Shown here: positions 17,856 to 26,092 of the stretch, piece by piece
How the letters are laid out: every line of letters begins with the position of its first letter
Position numbering within the stretch: the first letter of the stretch is position 1
Origin: Pedococcus sp. 5OH_020
GTDB lineage: Bacteria > Actinomycetota > Actinomycetes > Actinomycetales > Dermatophilaceae
Direction of reading: 5' to 3'
Assembly (NCBI RefSeq): GCF_027812955.1
Contig: NZ_JAPYZV010000002.1
Span: 124,001 to 188,000, forward strand
Length of the DNA stretch: 64,000 bases
Translations under genes and position numbers: made by a program
The notes under the pieces: model-generated
Seen by the model: only the letters and a program-made list of their open reading frames with translations
The model's database searches: none
Told to the model about the DNA's origin: nothing

Positions 17856-18194
17856 TCACCACGGTCCGTACGGGCCCATGTGCGAACCTCGACCGCCGTG
17901 CCCGCTGACCTGCTGCAGCGCCGGACGGACGTCGGCGAGGTAGATGCCGGCCGCCACAATGGCGATGATGCCGACGGAGAACAGGGTCGTCGAGTTCGCC
18001 ACCGAGATGAAGCCGAACAGCGCCCCCACGCCCGTGACGAGCGTCCAGAACTTCTTGGTGCGCTTGCCTGCCGCGACGAACGCGTCCGGCCGGTGCCGCA
18101 GAGCGTCGACGAGGGCGAACACCTCCGCGGCGAAGGCGGCGAGGCTGAGCAGCAGGATGACGATCCCCTGTGCCGAGCCCAGAACGTTGAACAT
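17856..18194 (-). CDS. DUF2516 family membrane protein
   Basis: Actinobacterial membrane protein of 112 aa. Three hydrophobic segments: around residues 10 to 30 (IVILLLSLAAFAAEVFALVD), 48 to 66 and 68 to 88. The DALRHRPDAFVAAGKRTKKFW loop is the family hallmark. It has no known function. It sits between dtd and the cupin gene on the same strand. Confidence 0.82.
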   Translation of the reverse strand: MFNVLGSAQGIVILLLSLAAFAAEVFALVDALRHRPDAFVAAGKRTKKFWTLVTGVGALFGFISVANSTTLFSVGIIAIVAAGIYLADVRPALQQVSGHGGRGSHMGPYGPW

Positions 18195-18211
18195 GGGGGA
18201 CAGCCTACGGG

Positions 18212-18637
18212 TCAGACGTCCACGACTAGGGTGAATGGGCCGTCATTGACGAGGCTCACCTCCATCATGGCGCCGAACCGACCCGTGGCCACCTCCACAC
18301 CGCGCGCACGCAGCGCCGTCACCAGCGCGTCCACCACAGGTTCCGCCACGGTCCCGGGTGCCGCCGCGCTCCAGGACGGGCGCCTGCCCTTGCGGGTGTC
18401 CGCGTACAGGGTGAACTGGCTGACGACGAGCACTGGCGCGCCATCGTCCCGCACCGAACGCTCGTCGCGCAGGATGCGCAGCTCGCTGATCTTGCGGGCC
18501 ATGGCGTCGACCTCGGCCGGGCCGTCGCCATGCGTGACGCCGACCAGGGCCAGAAGGCCGGGCCGGTCGATCCTCCCGACGGTCTCGCCCTCGGCGACGA
18601 CGGAGGCGCGCGTCACCCGCTGCAGGACGGCGCGCAC
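18212..18637 (-). CDS. dtd: D-aminoacyl-tRNA deacylase
   Basis: Proofreading enzyme of 141 aa that removes D-amino acids (and glycine from mischarged tRNA-Ala) from tRNA. It has the family start [18 protein letters not shown], the cross-subunit motif [17 protein letters not shown] and the C-terminal NDGPFT (N-x-GPxT), which together form the active site of the dimer. Full length. It ends 17 bases before DUF2516 and starts 6 bases after the asparaginase stop, so the run asparaginase-dtd-DUF2516-cupin may be one transcript. Confidence 0.93.
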   Translation of the reverse strand: MRAVLQRVTRASVVAEGETVGRIDRPGLLALVGVTHGDGPAEVDAMARKISELRILRDERSVRDDGAPVLVVSQFTLYADTRKGRRPSWSAAAPGTVAEPVVDALVTALRARGVEVATGRFGAMMEVSLVNDGPFTLVVDV

Positions 18638-18643
18638 GGCTCC

Positions 18644-19624
18644 TCAGACGTTGACGGCCACGATGGCACCGACCGGCTCGCCGTGTCCCAGCACCGGCGA
18701 GCACTCCAGCTGGGCCAGTCCCGACGACTCCACGCCGAGCCGGCGCAGGACGGCCGCGAGGATCACCGGTTTCGCCCGCGGGTAGCCGTCTGCCACCTTC
18801 AGCGCGATGCCACGGCCGTCGGCGAGCCCCACCGCGTACACCGACTCGGCGCCGTCCTTGGCGATGAGGCCCGGCGTGGACCGCACGAGGACTGTCACGT
18901 CCCGGCCCGTCCCGCCGAGGTACTCCGGGTTCGCGCGGATGGCATCGGCGACCTGCGCCTCCTGGGTGCCCGCCGGCGCAGAAGCGATCGTGCCGAACGC
19001 ACGCGCCAGCCCCGCGAGCGTCACGGCCATCACGGGCGCCCCGCAGCCATCGACCGCGGTCGCGGCGATCTGGTCGCCGGTGAGCTCCTCGAGGGTGGCC
19101 GCGATGGCCTGCTGGAGCGGATGCGAGGGATCACGGTACGTCGCGACGTCCCAGCCGTTGACCACACAGGTGGCCAGCATGGCCGCATGCTTGCCTGAGC
19201 AGTTCTGCGTGATCGGCAGCCGGGTGCCGCCCGCGCGGATCACCGCCTCCCGGGACGCTTCGTCGACCGGGTAGTCGGGCGTGTTCTGCAGAGCCTCCTC
19301 ACCGAGCCCGCAGGACGCGAGCATCTCGCGCACGGCTGCCACGTGGAAGCCCTCCCCGGAGTGGCTCGCCGAAGCCAGTGCCAGATGGGCAGGCGGCATG
19401 CGCAGGCCAGCGCGGACCATCGCCAGGGTCTGCACCGGCTTGTTGGACGAGCGCGGGAAGATGGGGTCGTCGACCGAGCCCAGCGCCAGGCTCGACGTGC
19501 CGTCCGGCCCCGTCACGACGACCGAGGCCCGATGCGCCGACTCCACGAAGCCACCACGCACGTAGTGCGCGAGGACCGGGGCCTGCTCGAGGACTGCCGC
19601 GGTGTCGGTCGTGGGCGTGCTCAC
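18644..19624 (-). CDS. Asparaginase (L-asparaginase II, AnsA-like PF06089 family)
   Basis: Protein of 326 aa of the actinobacterial/rhizobial asparaginase family, unrelated to E. coli type I/II enzymes. It probably hydrolyses L-asparagine to aspartate and ammonia. Family features are VARYRGGFVES-like YVRGGFVESAHRASVVV, PIFPRSSNKPVQTLAMVRAG, the SASHSGEGFHVAAVREML segment, QNCSGKHAAMLATCVVNGWD and DGCGAPVMAVTLAGLA. Start GTG 19624 was chosen (GGGCGG upstream); GTG 19642 would add six residues. No signal peptide, so it is cytoplasmic. Confidence 0.85.
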   Translation of the reverse strand: MSTPTTDTAAVLEQAPVLAHYVRGGFVESAHRASVVVTGPDGTSSLALGSVDDPIFPRSSNKPVQTLAMVRAGLRMPPAHLALASASHSGEGFHVAAVREMLASCGLGEEALQNTPDYPVDEASREAVIRAGGTRLPITQNCSGKHAAMLATCVVNGWDVATYRDPSHPLQQAIAATLEELTGDQIAATAVDGCGAPVMAVTLAGLARAFGTIASAPAGTQEAQVADAIRANPEYLGGTGRDVTVLVRSTPGLIAKDGAESVYAVGLADGRGIALKVADGYPRAKPVILAAVLRRLGVESSGLAQLECSPVLGHGEPVGAIVAVNV

Positions 19625-19677
19625 CCGCCCGAGCCTATCCACGGGCGACGACGAGGGCGCGGCGGTGGGTAGTCCGA

Positions 19678-19707
19678 CGGCCCTCCTCGCAGAAGCGAGA
19701 AGGGCCG
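19678..19707 (-). terminator. Hairpin between the HBHA-like gene and the asparaginase gene
   Basis: Stem CGGCCCT/AGGGCCG, a C-A mismatch, then CTCGC/GCGAG with an AGAA loop: 12 paired bases in total. It lies 35 bases past the stop of the HBHA-like gene and probably terminates that transcript. No T-run. Confidence 0.5.
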
Positions 19708-19741
19708 CCGGACGCTGGGTGGACGCGGGTGCCGGCCTGGG

Positions 19742-20428
19742 TCAGTCGCCGACCTTCTTCGCGGCAGCCGTGCTGGCGCTCTTCGTCGCCGTAGCAGTCT
19801 TGCGGGCGCCGGTGGTGGTGCGCTTGGTGGCCGTCTTCGTGGCGGCGGCCGACTTGCGGGCGGTGGTCGTGGTGCGCTTGGCGGCGGTACGCGTGCGGGC
19901 GGCGGACTGCTTCAGCGCCACGGCCGCCTCGGCCGTCTCCTCGACCAGCGAGCCGCCAATCGTGTCGGTGGCGGCCGTAGCCTCACGACGACCGGTGGTG
20001 AGGGTGGCCTTGGCGGAGCGCTGGAGCTCGCTGGCGGACTTGCGCACAGTGGTGACTGCGCCCTTGCCGAGGGCGACGGTGGTCTCGGCCTGCGAGATCA
20101 GGTCCTTGGTGGACTTCTGCGTGCGTACCCGCTTCACCAGCTTCTCGCCACGGGCGGCGACGGACTCGTACGTCTCCTGTGCCCTGCCGGCGAGCTCGAG
20201 GCTGCGGTTGAGAGCCAGCCCAGGAAGCTCCTGAGCCTGTCCGGCGACTGCGGCCACCCGGGCCTGCGCCTTGTTCTGCAGGGACGTCGGGTTGAGCTCC
20301 TGGCGAGCGGCGGTGGCGCGAACTCGCGCGTCCCGCACCTTCTCGACGGCCAGGTCGGTCAGGCCGACGGCGGCGAACACGGGGGTGGTGTCGGTGACGG
20401 TCTTGCGGATGTCGGCAACGAGTGCCAT
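19742..20428 (-). CDS. HBHA-like coiled-coil surface/DNA-binding protein
   Basis: Protein of 228 aa resembling mycobacterial heparin-binding haemagglutinin. The N-terminal segment (DIRKTVTDTTPVFAAVGLTD) and a long helical, coiled-coil middle match HBHA. The last 60 residues are Lys/Ala/Thr-rich (repeats of KRTTTTARKSAAATKTATKR type), the counterpart of the HBHA lysine-rich heparin-binding tail. The tail is also histone H1-like, so nucleic-acid binding is possible. No signal peptide. It lies one base after a helix-turn-helix gene, the same order as Rv0474-Rv0475 (hbhA) in M. tuberculosis. Confidence 0.75.
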   Translation of the reverse strand: MALVADIRKTVTDTTPVFAAVGLTDLAVEKVRDARVRATAARQELNPTSLQNKAQARVAAVAGQAQELPGLALNRSLELAGRAQETYESVAARGEKLVKRVRTQKSTKDLISQAETTVALGKGAVTTVRKSASELQRSAKATLTTGRREATAATDTIGGSLVEETAEAAVALKQSAARTRTAAKRTTTTARKSAAATKTATKRTTTGARKTATATKSASTAAAKKVGD

Positions 20429-20429
20429 G

Positions 20430-20879
20430 TCAGTCTCCTTGGTTGCGAGGGGCTTTGGTGGTCGTGGTGGACTTGCTGGACGAGCGCCTGCGTGCCTTCG
20501 CCTCGGAGCGCTTGGTCCCCGAGCCGACGAAGGAGTCGTAGACGTCGAGCAGCGTGGCTTTCTGGCGGTCCGTGAGACGCGGGTCGGCGGCGATGGCGGC
20601 CCGGGTGTCGGGCGCCTCCGCCTCGTGGCCGTGCCGCTCGTCCAGGATCCCCGCCCGCACGTACAGGGACTCCGAGGAGACCTCGAGCCCCTTCGCGAGC
20701 TGCTGCAGGATCTCGGCGCTGGGCTTCTTGAGCCCGCGCTCGATCTGCGACAGGTAGGGGTTCGAGATGCCGGCCAGCTCGGAGAGCTGACGCAGCGACA
20801 ACCGGGCCGACTGACGCTGCTCGCGCAGGTAGTCGCCCAGGCTGTTGCCGCTCAGCGGCCCCAACGGAATCCGGCTCAC
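20430..20879 (-). CDS. XRE-family helix-turn-helix regulator (Rv0474-like)
   Basis: DNA-binding protein of 149 aa. The HTH_3 domain spans about residues 12 to 72: SLGDYLREQRQSARLSLRQL, then SELAGISNPYLSQIERGLKK as the recognition helix-turn-helix, then PSAEILQQLAKGLEVSSESL. The C-terminus is a basic Ser/Thr/Lys tail (KARRRSSSKSTTTTKA). GTG 20879 was chosen because upstream in-frame residues to 20990 cover the probable operator region. It is adjacent to the HBHA-like gene and presumably controls it and itself, as proposed for Rv0474. Confidence 0.85.
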   Translation of the reverse strand: MSRIPLGPLSGNSLGDYLREQRQSARLSLRQLSELAGISNPYLSQIERGLKKPSAEILQQLAKGLEVSSESLYVRAGILDERHGHEAEAPDTRAAIAADPRLTDRQKATLLDVYDSFVGSGTKRSEAKARRRSSSKSTTTTKAPRNQGD

Positions 20880-20898
20880 CGGACCATGATGCTTGCTG

Positions 20899-20919
20899 CA
20901 GTTAGCAGAATGCAAACTG
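20899..20919. promoter_or_regulatory. Candidate autoregulatory operator upstream of the XRE regulator
   Basis: An inverted repeat CAGTT-n11-AACTG lies 20 to 40 bases upstream of the regulator start, embedded in an unusually A/T-rich stretch that also reads TTGCT...TGCAA. It is a plausible site for the XRE dimer and overlaps where the promoter should be. This is inference from position and symmetry. Confidence 0.4.
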
Positions 20920-20997
20920 AGGGCAGCGTGTCTCCCCTCACACCCACTCTCCCGAGGCAGCAACCGACAGCCGACCTGAGGCGTCGACACCCGCCAG

Positions 20998-21849
20998 TCA
21001 GCTGCGGCGGTGGCCTCGGTCCTTGACTCCGAGCAGGGTGCGGGCCTCCTCCGTCGACAGCGCTGGGCGCTGCATCACCTCGGCCAGGTGCGCCGCGCGG
21101 GCGACCAGCTCGCGGTTGTGGGTGACCGGGACCCCGCGGGCGAACACGATGTTGTCCTCCATGCCGACGCGAAGGTGTCCCCCCGACGCGAGCGCCGCGG
21201 CCGCAATGGGCAGGTGTGCCCGCCCGATGCCCGTCGCCGACCACGACGTCACCTCGGTGGGCAGCATTGCGACCGCCGCCAGCAGCGCTGCCGGTGTGCC
21301 CGGCATACCCCCGGGTACGCCGGTCACGAAGTCGACGTGGACCTTGCCGCCATAGGGCAGCCCATGCGCGTCCAGGAGCCTTGCGAGCGAGGCGACGTGG
21401 CCGAGGTCGAACAGCTCGAACTCCGGTACGACCTCCCGCTCCTGCGCCTGCCGGTACAGGTCCGACATGAAGCCGTAGGGGTTGAGGAAGACGTCGGCCC
21501 CGAAGTTGGTCGTGCCACACGTCAGCGAGCACGAGTCCGGCTTGGCGTCGAGCACGGTGAGCCGCTGCTCGAGCGGGTCGTGGACGCTTCCACCAGTGGA
21601 CAGCTGGACCACGAGAGAGGTCTGCTCGCGTAGCGCCTGCACCGCGGCACGCAGGAAGCCCTGGTCCAGCGTGGGCTGGTGCGAGGCGTCCCGGAGGTGC
21701 AGATGGATCATCGAGGCGCCGGCAGCCTCGCACGATACGGCCGTCTCGACGAGCTCCTCCAACGTGGTGGGAAGCTGCGGAAACCCTGCCTTCGACAGCT
21801 CCGCTCCGGTGGGGGCGACGGTGATCAGGGTGCCGGCTGGGGAGGGCAT
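20998..21849 (-). CDS. BKACE family beta-keto acid cleavage enzyme (DUF849)
   Basis: Protein of 283 aa of the zinc-dependent TIM-barrel family that condenses a beta-keto acid with acetyl-CoA, for example 3-keto-5-aminohexanoate cleavage enzyme. The first metal pair is in MIHLHLRDASHQPTLD (H-x-H). The catalytic region includes SLTCGTTNFGADVFLNPYG, FELFDLGHVASLARLL and GHLRVGMEDNIVF, where the conserved Glu and Asn-rich segment bind metal and CoA. The true substrate of BKACE members varies and cannot be read here. No lysine-fermentation genes are nearby, so the annotation should stay generic. Confidence 0.88.
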   Translation of the reverse strand: MPSPAGTLITVAPTGAELSKAGFPQLPTTLEELVETAVSCEAAGASMIHLHLRDASHQPTLDQGFLRAAVQALREQTSLVVQLSTGGSVHDPLEQRLTVLDAKPDSCSLTCGTTNFGADVFLNPYGFMSDLYRQAQEREVVPEFELFDLGHVASLARLLDAHGLPYGGKVHVDFVTGVPGGMPGTPAALLAAVAMLPTEVTSWSATGIGRAHLPIAAAALASGGHLRVGMEDNIVFARGVPVTHNRELVARAAHLAEVMQRPALSTEEARTLLGVKDRGHRRS

Positions 21850-22009
21850 GGCGTCATCATGGCAGTGCCCCGCTTCTTCGGGCCGGCAGTGCCGAGTCCA
21901 GCGGGCTCCGGGGGCGGGAGAGGTTGTGTGGGAGACTGTGGGCGCCTCAACGCAAGCCTGAGCTGACCGGAACCCCTGCGGCGGGTCCGGCGAGAGTGAA
22001 AGCGGGACC

Positions 22010-23422
22010 GTGGATCTTCACGACTACTACAGGGTGATCCGCAAGCGGTGGCGGACGATCACCGCCGTCACGCTCGCGATGGTCGCCATGGCCGCCCTGC
22101 TGACGCTATGGAGCCCCAAGACCTACCAGGCGCGGACCCAGCTGTTCGTGTCGACCTCGGGAGGGTCGGACTCCACCCAGCTGCTGCAGGGCAACACCTT
22201 CACCCAGCAGCGGGTCAAGTCGTATGCCGACCTCATCACCACGCCGGCCGTTCTGGGGCCGGTCGTCAAGGAGCTTGGCCTCGCGATCACGGCCGACCAG
22301 CTTGGCACCAAGATCACGGCCACCGTGCCCCTGGACACGGTGCTCATCGACGTCCTGGTGACCGATGCCGACCCGCAGCAGGCGGCCAAGATCGCCGGCG
22401 CGGTCGGTAAGCAGTTCTCCACCAGCATCCTCGACCTCGAGCGGGTGTCGGAGAACTCCCCGAGCCCCGTGAAGGTATCCGTCGTACGGCCCCCGTCCGT
22501 CCCCACCTCTCCCATCAGCCCCAACCCGGTGCGTAACGTCGGCCTGGGCCTGGTCCTCGGGCTGGTGCTGGGGCTCGGTGTAGCGCTGCTGCGCGACACC
22601 TTCGACACGTCGATCAAGAGCGAGCGGGACGTCAAGGAGGCGACGGACGAGACGGTGATCGGTGGGATCACCTTCGACCCCGAGGGCCCCAAGCAGCCGC
22701 TCATCGTCCAGTCCGACCCGCACGGACCGCGGGCCGAGGCGTTCCGCGCCTTGCGCACCAACCTCCAGTTCGTGGACGCGGCCAACCACCAGCGGTCGAT
22801 CGTGTTCACCTCTTCCGTACCAGGGGAGGGGAAGACGACCACGACGGCCAACCTCGCGATCAGCATGGCCGCCGCCGGCGCCCGGGTCTGCGTCATCGAA
22901 GGGGACCTGCGCCGCCCCCGACTGCTGGACTACATGGGCATGGAGGGCTCGGTCGGGCTCACCAACGTGCTCATCGGCCAGGCGGAGCTGATCGACGTGC
23001 TGCAGCCGTTCGGCGACACCGGCATCCAGGTTCTCGGCGCCGGCCAGATCCCACCCAACCCGAGCGAGCTGCTCGGCTCCGAGACGATGTCTCGCACGAT
23101 CCGCCGCCTCGAGGAGATGTTCGACTACGTCATCATCGACGCGCCCCCCGTCCTGCCGGTGACGGACGCGACTGTCCTGAGCACCATCACCGGAGGCGTC
23201 GTCGTGGTGGCAGGGTGCGGTGTGGTGGACAAGGAGCAGCTGGCGAGGGCGCTCGCCTCCCTCACCGCAGTGAACGGGAACGTCCTCGGTGTGGTGGTGA
23301 ACCGCATCCCGACGCGCGGTGCGAACGCGGAGAGCTACTACTACGGCGAGGGCTACGCGCCACTGTCATCGGACCGGGGTCGCAAGGAGCGAACCCGCGA
23401 GCGGCACAGCGCCACGGTCTGA
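22010..23422 (+). CDS. Polysaccharide co-polymerase / tyrosine autokinase (Wzz-CpsD/BY-kinase fusion)
   Basis: Inner-membrane bacterial tyrosine kinase of 470 aa that regulates capsular or exopolysaccharide chain length. Residues 1 to 200 are the Wzz domain with two transmembrane helices (TAVTLAMVAMAALLTLW and VGLGLVLGLVLGLGVALL). The cytoplasmic kinase follows, with Walker A SSVPGEGKTTTTANL near 265, Walker A' VCVIEGDLRRPRLLDYMG, and Walker B VIIDAPPVLPVTDA. The C-terminal Tyr cluster ESYYYGEGY is the autophosphorylation site. GTG start. The two C-terminal lines of sequence around the stop are duplicated as a 30-bp repeat. Likely partners are the LMW phosphatase at 27.0 kb and the LCP protein at 25.1 kb; no glycosyltransferases adjoin it. 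Confidence 0.92.
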   Translation: MDLHDYYRVIRKRWRTITAVTLAMVAMAALLTLWSPKTYQARTQLFVSTSGGSDSTQLLQGNTFTQQRVKSYADLITTPAVLGPVVKELGLAITADQLGTKITATVPLDTVLIDVLVTDADPQQAAKIAGAVGKQFSTSILDLERVSENSPSPVKVSVVRPPSVPTSPISPNPVRNVGLGLVLGLVLGLGVALLRDTFDTSIKSERDVKEATDETVIGGITFDPEGPKQPLIVQSDPHGPRAEAFRALRTNLQFVDAANHQRSIVFTSSVPGEGKTTTTANLAISMAAAGARVCVIEGDLRRPRLLDYMGMEGSVGLTNVLIGQAELIDVLQPFGDTGIQVLGAGQIPPNPSELLGSETMSRTIRRLEEMFDYVIIDAPPVLPVTDATVLSTITGGVVVVAGCGVVDKEQLARALASLTAVNGNVLGVVVNRIPTRGANAESYYYGEGYAPLSSDRGRKERTRERHSATV

Positions 23423-23456
23423 CCCGGCGAGCGCCACAGCACCACGGTGCGACCCC
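23397..23456. repeat. 30-bp direct repeat across the stop of the tyrosine kinase gene
   Basis: Two adjacent 30-bp units (GCGAGCG-n-CACAGC-n-CCACGGT...) match at about 25 of 30 positions. The stop codon at 23420-23422 lies in the first unit. A second short duplication (GCGACCACGGTCTC, about 23538 and 23562) adjoins the ygfZ end. Confidence 0.7.
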
Positions 23457-23554
23457 GCCAGGCACCCACACGACGCGGCGGGGACCGCCACCCGCGCTAC
23501 CGGGCTATCTCGCCGGAACGGCGACGAGCCTCAAGCAGCGACCACGGTCTCGCC

Positions 23555-24610
23555 TCACGGGGCGACCACGGTCTCCTGGCTGGCACTGATGCCGCTGACG
23601 GACAGCGTCACCTCCACCGGGGTGTTCCGCTTCACCAGGGCCAGTCCGACAGGCCCGTCCTGGAAGTGGCGAGCCACCGACGTCAGGTGACCGACCTGCC
23701 GGTCCCCCAGCAGCACCGGGGCGCCGCGGTCGGGCAGGGTGTGGCCCGAGCCGTCGAGGTGCAGAAACACGAGCCGTCGTGGCGGCCTGCCCAGGTTGTG
23801 CACCCGGGCGATCGTCTCCTGGCCGCGGTAGCACCCCTTGTGCAGATGTACGGCGGTGCGTAGCCAGTCGACCTCGTGCGCGATGGTGCGGTGGTCTGTC
23901 TCGAAGCCGAGCCGCGGGCGCCACGTCGCGACGCGCAGCGCCTCGCTGGCCCAGGTCCCGGCGAGGTCGCGGTCCCCCACGGTCGCGTCCAGCTCTCGCC
24001 GAGGGACGAGCACCTCCCGCCACCGGCGGTCGTGGCCGGGGTGACCCGCCACGGCACCATACGCCGCGGTGTCCCCGACGAGATCCGGCCACGGGTCGCG
24101 CCAGGCGAGCGGCTCACCCTCGCGCGACTCGGCAGCGGAAGGCTCGCCGACCACGGCCCAGTCAGCCGTCACGTCGGCCACCTCCACCCGGAGCATGAAC
24201 CGCATGGAGTCCAGCCAGGCCACCAGCGTCACGGCCTCTCCCGGCTCAGTGGTCACCCAGGTCGTCGCCCCGTCGTCGACCAGGTGGAGGTCGTGCTCGA
24301 TGTGGCCCTTGGGGCTGAGGATGAGGGCCTCCCGCGACTGGCGAGGAGCCAGCCCGGTAAGGAGCTGGCTGGTGACCGAGTGCAGCCACGAGAGACGGTC
24401 GGGTCCACTCACCGTGACCACGCCCCGGTGCGAAAGGTCCACGACCGCGAGCCCCTCACAGACCAGCCGCTGCTCTCGGAGCGGGTCGCCGTAGTGGGCC
24501 GCCACGCCGGCGTCGGGCCCCTCTCCCTCGACGGCGCCGTGACGTGCCAGGAGGGGTGAACGGGGGGCACCCGTGGGCGCCGCGGCGGGGAGCTCTATCG
24601 CGTCGCGCAT
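23555..24610 (-). CDS. ygfZ: YgfZ/GcvT-fold folate-binding protein
   Basis: Protein of 351 aa of the aminomethyltransferase-like YgfZ (IBA57) family, which uses tetrahydrofolate and assists repair or maturation of certain Fe-S enzymes. The diagnostic YgfZ signature K-G-C-Y-x-G-Q-E is present as HKGCYRGQETIARVHNLG, with the conserved Cys. Earlier segments VVDLSHRGVVTVSGPDRLSW and LSPKGHIEHDLHL fit the GcvT fold. ATG 24610 was taken as start; GTG 24619 is possible. Either start overlaps the fur gene, implying translational coupling. Confidence 0.88.
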   Translation of the reverse strand: MRDAIELPAAAPTGAPRSPLLARHGAVEGEGPDAGVAAHYGDPLREQRLVCEGLAVVDLSHRGVVTVSGPDRLSWLHSVTSQLLTGLAPRQSREALILSPKGHIEHDLHLVDDGATTWVTTEPGEAVTLVAWLDSMRFMLRVEVADVTADWAVVGEPSAAESREGEPLAWRDPWPDLVGDTAAYGAVAGHPGHDRRWREVLVPRRELDATVGDRDLAGTWASEALRVATWRPRLGFETDHRTIAHEVDWLRTAVHLHKGCYRGQETIARVHNLGRPPRRLVFLHLDGSGHTLPDRGAPVLLGDRQVGHLTSVARHFQDGPVGLALVKRNTPVEVTLSVSGISASQETVVAP

Positions 24611-25011
24611 GTGCTGCACTGTCCGTGGACTGCCATGTGGGTCACGTCAGCAACAAAGCCGTTCACGGCCAGAACATTCCCGGCGAAGTCCGCGGCGAGC
24701 TCCCTGCGGCACTCCTCGACCCGGCCGCAGGAGCGGCAGACGAGGTGGATGTGGTCGGCGTGGTCGGCGAGGTGGTAGCTGGGAGCCCGGTGGTCCAGGT
24801 GGGTGTGGCCGACGACCTCGAGGGACTCCAGGGCCTCCAGAGCCCGGTAGACCGTTGACGGTGCCAGGGCGGGACCACCGTCGGCCGCGACCAGCGCGAC
24901 CACGTCGTCGGGCGTCGCGTGGCCCAGCCGAGTCACAGCATCGAGCACCCGCTGCCGCTGTGGGGTCATCCGCCGACCCTGGGCGCGCAGCCGCTCACCG
25001 ACGTTCTGCAC
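24595..25011 (-). CDS. Fur-family metal-responsive repressor (Zur/FurB-like)
   Basis: Regulator of 138 aa. It has an N-terminal winged helix (MTPQRQRVLDAVTRLGHATP, then STVYRALEALESLEVVGHTH) and a C-terminal dimerisation domain with metal ligands DHADHIHLVCRSCGRVEECR and a final CSTC. The two CxxC pairs make the structural zinc site. I cannot separate Fur, Zur and PerR by eye, although presence next to ygfZ and the divergent LCP gene is recurrent in actinobacteria. The start ATG/GTG at 25011 is 56 bases from the divergent LCP start, so the two genes share a promoter region. Confidence 0.88.
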   Translation of the reverse strand: MQNVGERLRAQGRRMTPQRQRVLDAVTRLGHATPDDVVALVAADGGPALAPSTVYRALEALESLEVVGHTHLDHRAPSYHLADHADHIHLVCRSCGRVEECRRELAADFAGNVLAVNGFVADVTHMAVHGQCSTCATR

Positions 25012-25067
25012 CCCTCCACTGTACGGAGTGCGCCGTCCGGCCGTGGACGCCCACCTACACTGTGCGG

Positions 25068-26090
25068 GTGCTCGACCAATTTGAAGACACCCGGACCGGC
25101 CCTGCGCCTCGCCGACGCTCGCGGGTTCGACGTGTCCTGGCCGTCCTCGTGGCGCTCGTGCTGCTCGTGGTCGTGGGAGGCGCCGCGGCGTACCTGCTGT
25201 TCCTCAACCACACCGTCACCTCGAACGTCAAGCACGCGGCACTGCTGCCGACTCCAGAGCAGGGCGGTGGCGGCGGCGCTGCCGCGCCGACCAAGAAGCC
25301 GGGCGCCGAGAAGGCCCAGAACCTGCTGTTCATCGGCTCCGACGCTCGGGCCGGGCTGGCCGGCGCGAGGTCCGACGTCATCGTGCTGATGCACGTCGCG
25401 TCGGACCGCAAGACCGTGACCCTGGTGCACTTCCCTCGTGACCTCTACGTCAGCGTGCCCGGTCACGGCAAGGACAAGATCAACGCCGCCTTCGCGTACG
25501 GCGGCTCTCCCCTGCTGGTGCAGACGCTCCAGAACCTCGTCGGCGTCCCCGTGGACCATGTCTGCCTCGTCGGGTTCGAGGGGTTCAAGAACATGACGGA
25601 TGCTGTCGGGGGGGTGAACGTGTACGTCGAGGAGCCCAGCTCGGGAGCCAACTACACGTTCAGCAAGGGCTACCAGCACATGGACGGTGCCGAGGCGCTC
25701 GCCTTCGTGCGGGAGCGGAAGGACCTCAGCGAAGGCGACATCTCGCGGGGTCGGCGCCAGCAGGCCTTCATCAAGGCCCTGATGCTCAAGTCACTGAGCC
25801 GGGACGTTCTCACCAACCCGATCCGGCTTGCCGAGTTCGTGGACGCGGGCACGAAGAACCTCACCGTCGACGACGACTTCTCAGTGGCCGAGATGCGTCG
25901 TGAGGCGCTGTCGCTGCGAAACCTGCGCGGCAAGGACGTCGCTTTCGTGACGGCGCCGTTCAGCGGTTTCGGGACCGCTCCCAACGGTGGGTCGATCGAC
26001 GTGGTGGACGAGACCGGGATGCGCCAGCTCGGAGAGGCCCTGCAGAACGACGAGCTGTCGACGTACTCGGACGCCACCCACACGCCGTGA
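25068..26090 (+). CDS. LytR-CpsA-Psr (LCP) family cell-wall glycopolymer ligase
   Basis: Membrane-anchored phosphotransferase of 340 aa that attaches polyprenyl-linked glycopolymers to peptidoglycan. It has a basic cytoplasmic N-terminus (RRRSRVRR), one transmembrane helix (VLAVLVALVLLVVVGGAAAY, about 24 to 43), and a Gly/Ala linker. The LCP domain has the usual signature residues: IGSDARAGLAGARSDVIVLM, VTLVHFPRDLYVSVPGHGKD, KINAAFAYGGSPLL and ISRGRRQQAFIKAL (the conserved Arg residues for the pyrophosphate). GTG 25068 gives the normal topology; the longer upstream frame is antisense to fur. It probably works with the exopolysaccharide kinase at 22.0 kb. Confidence 0.9.
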   Translation: MLDQFEDTRTGPAPRRRSRVRRVLAVLVALVLLVVVGGAAAYLLFLNHTVTSNVKHAALLPTPEQGGGGGAAAPTKKPGAEKAQNLLFIGSDARAGLAGARSDVIVLMHVASDRKTVTLVHFPRDLYVSVPGHGKDKINAAFAYGGSPLLVQTLQNLVGVPVDHVCLVGFEGFKNMTDAVGGVNVYVEEPSSGANYTFSKGYQHMDGAEALAFVRERKDLSEGDISRGRRQQAFIKALMLKSLSRDVLTNPIRLAEFVDAGTKNLTVDDDFSVAEMRREALSLRNLRGKDVAFVTAPFSGFGTAPNGGSIDVVDETGMRQLGEALQNDELSTYSDATHTP

Positions 26091-26092
26091 CC

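Noticed and set aside
24573-25067. 165-residue N-terminal extension of the LCP protein
   Set aside because: It runs antisense to fur and has no signal-anchor logic; GTG 25068 gives a normal LCP topology.
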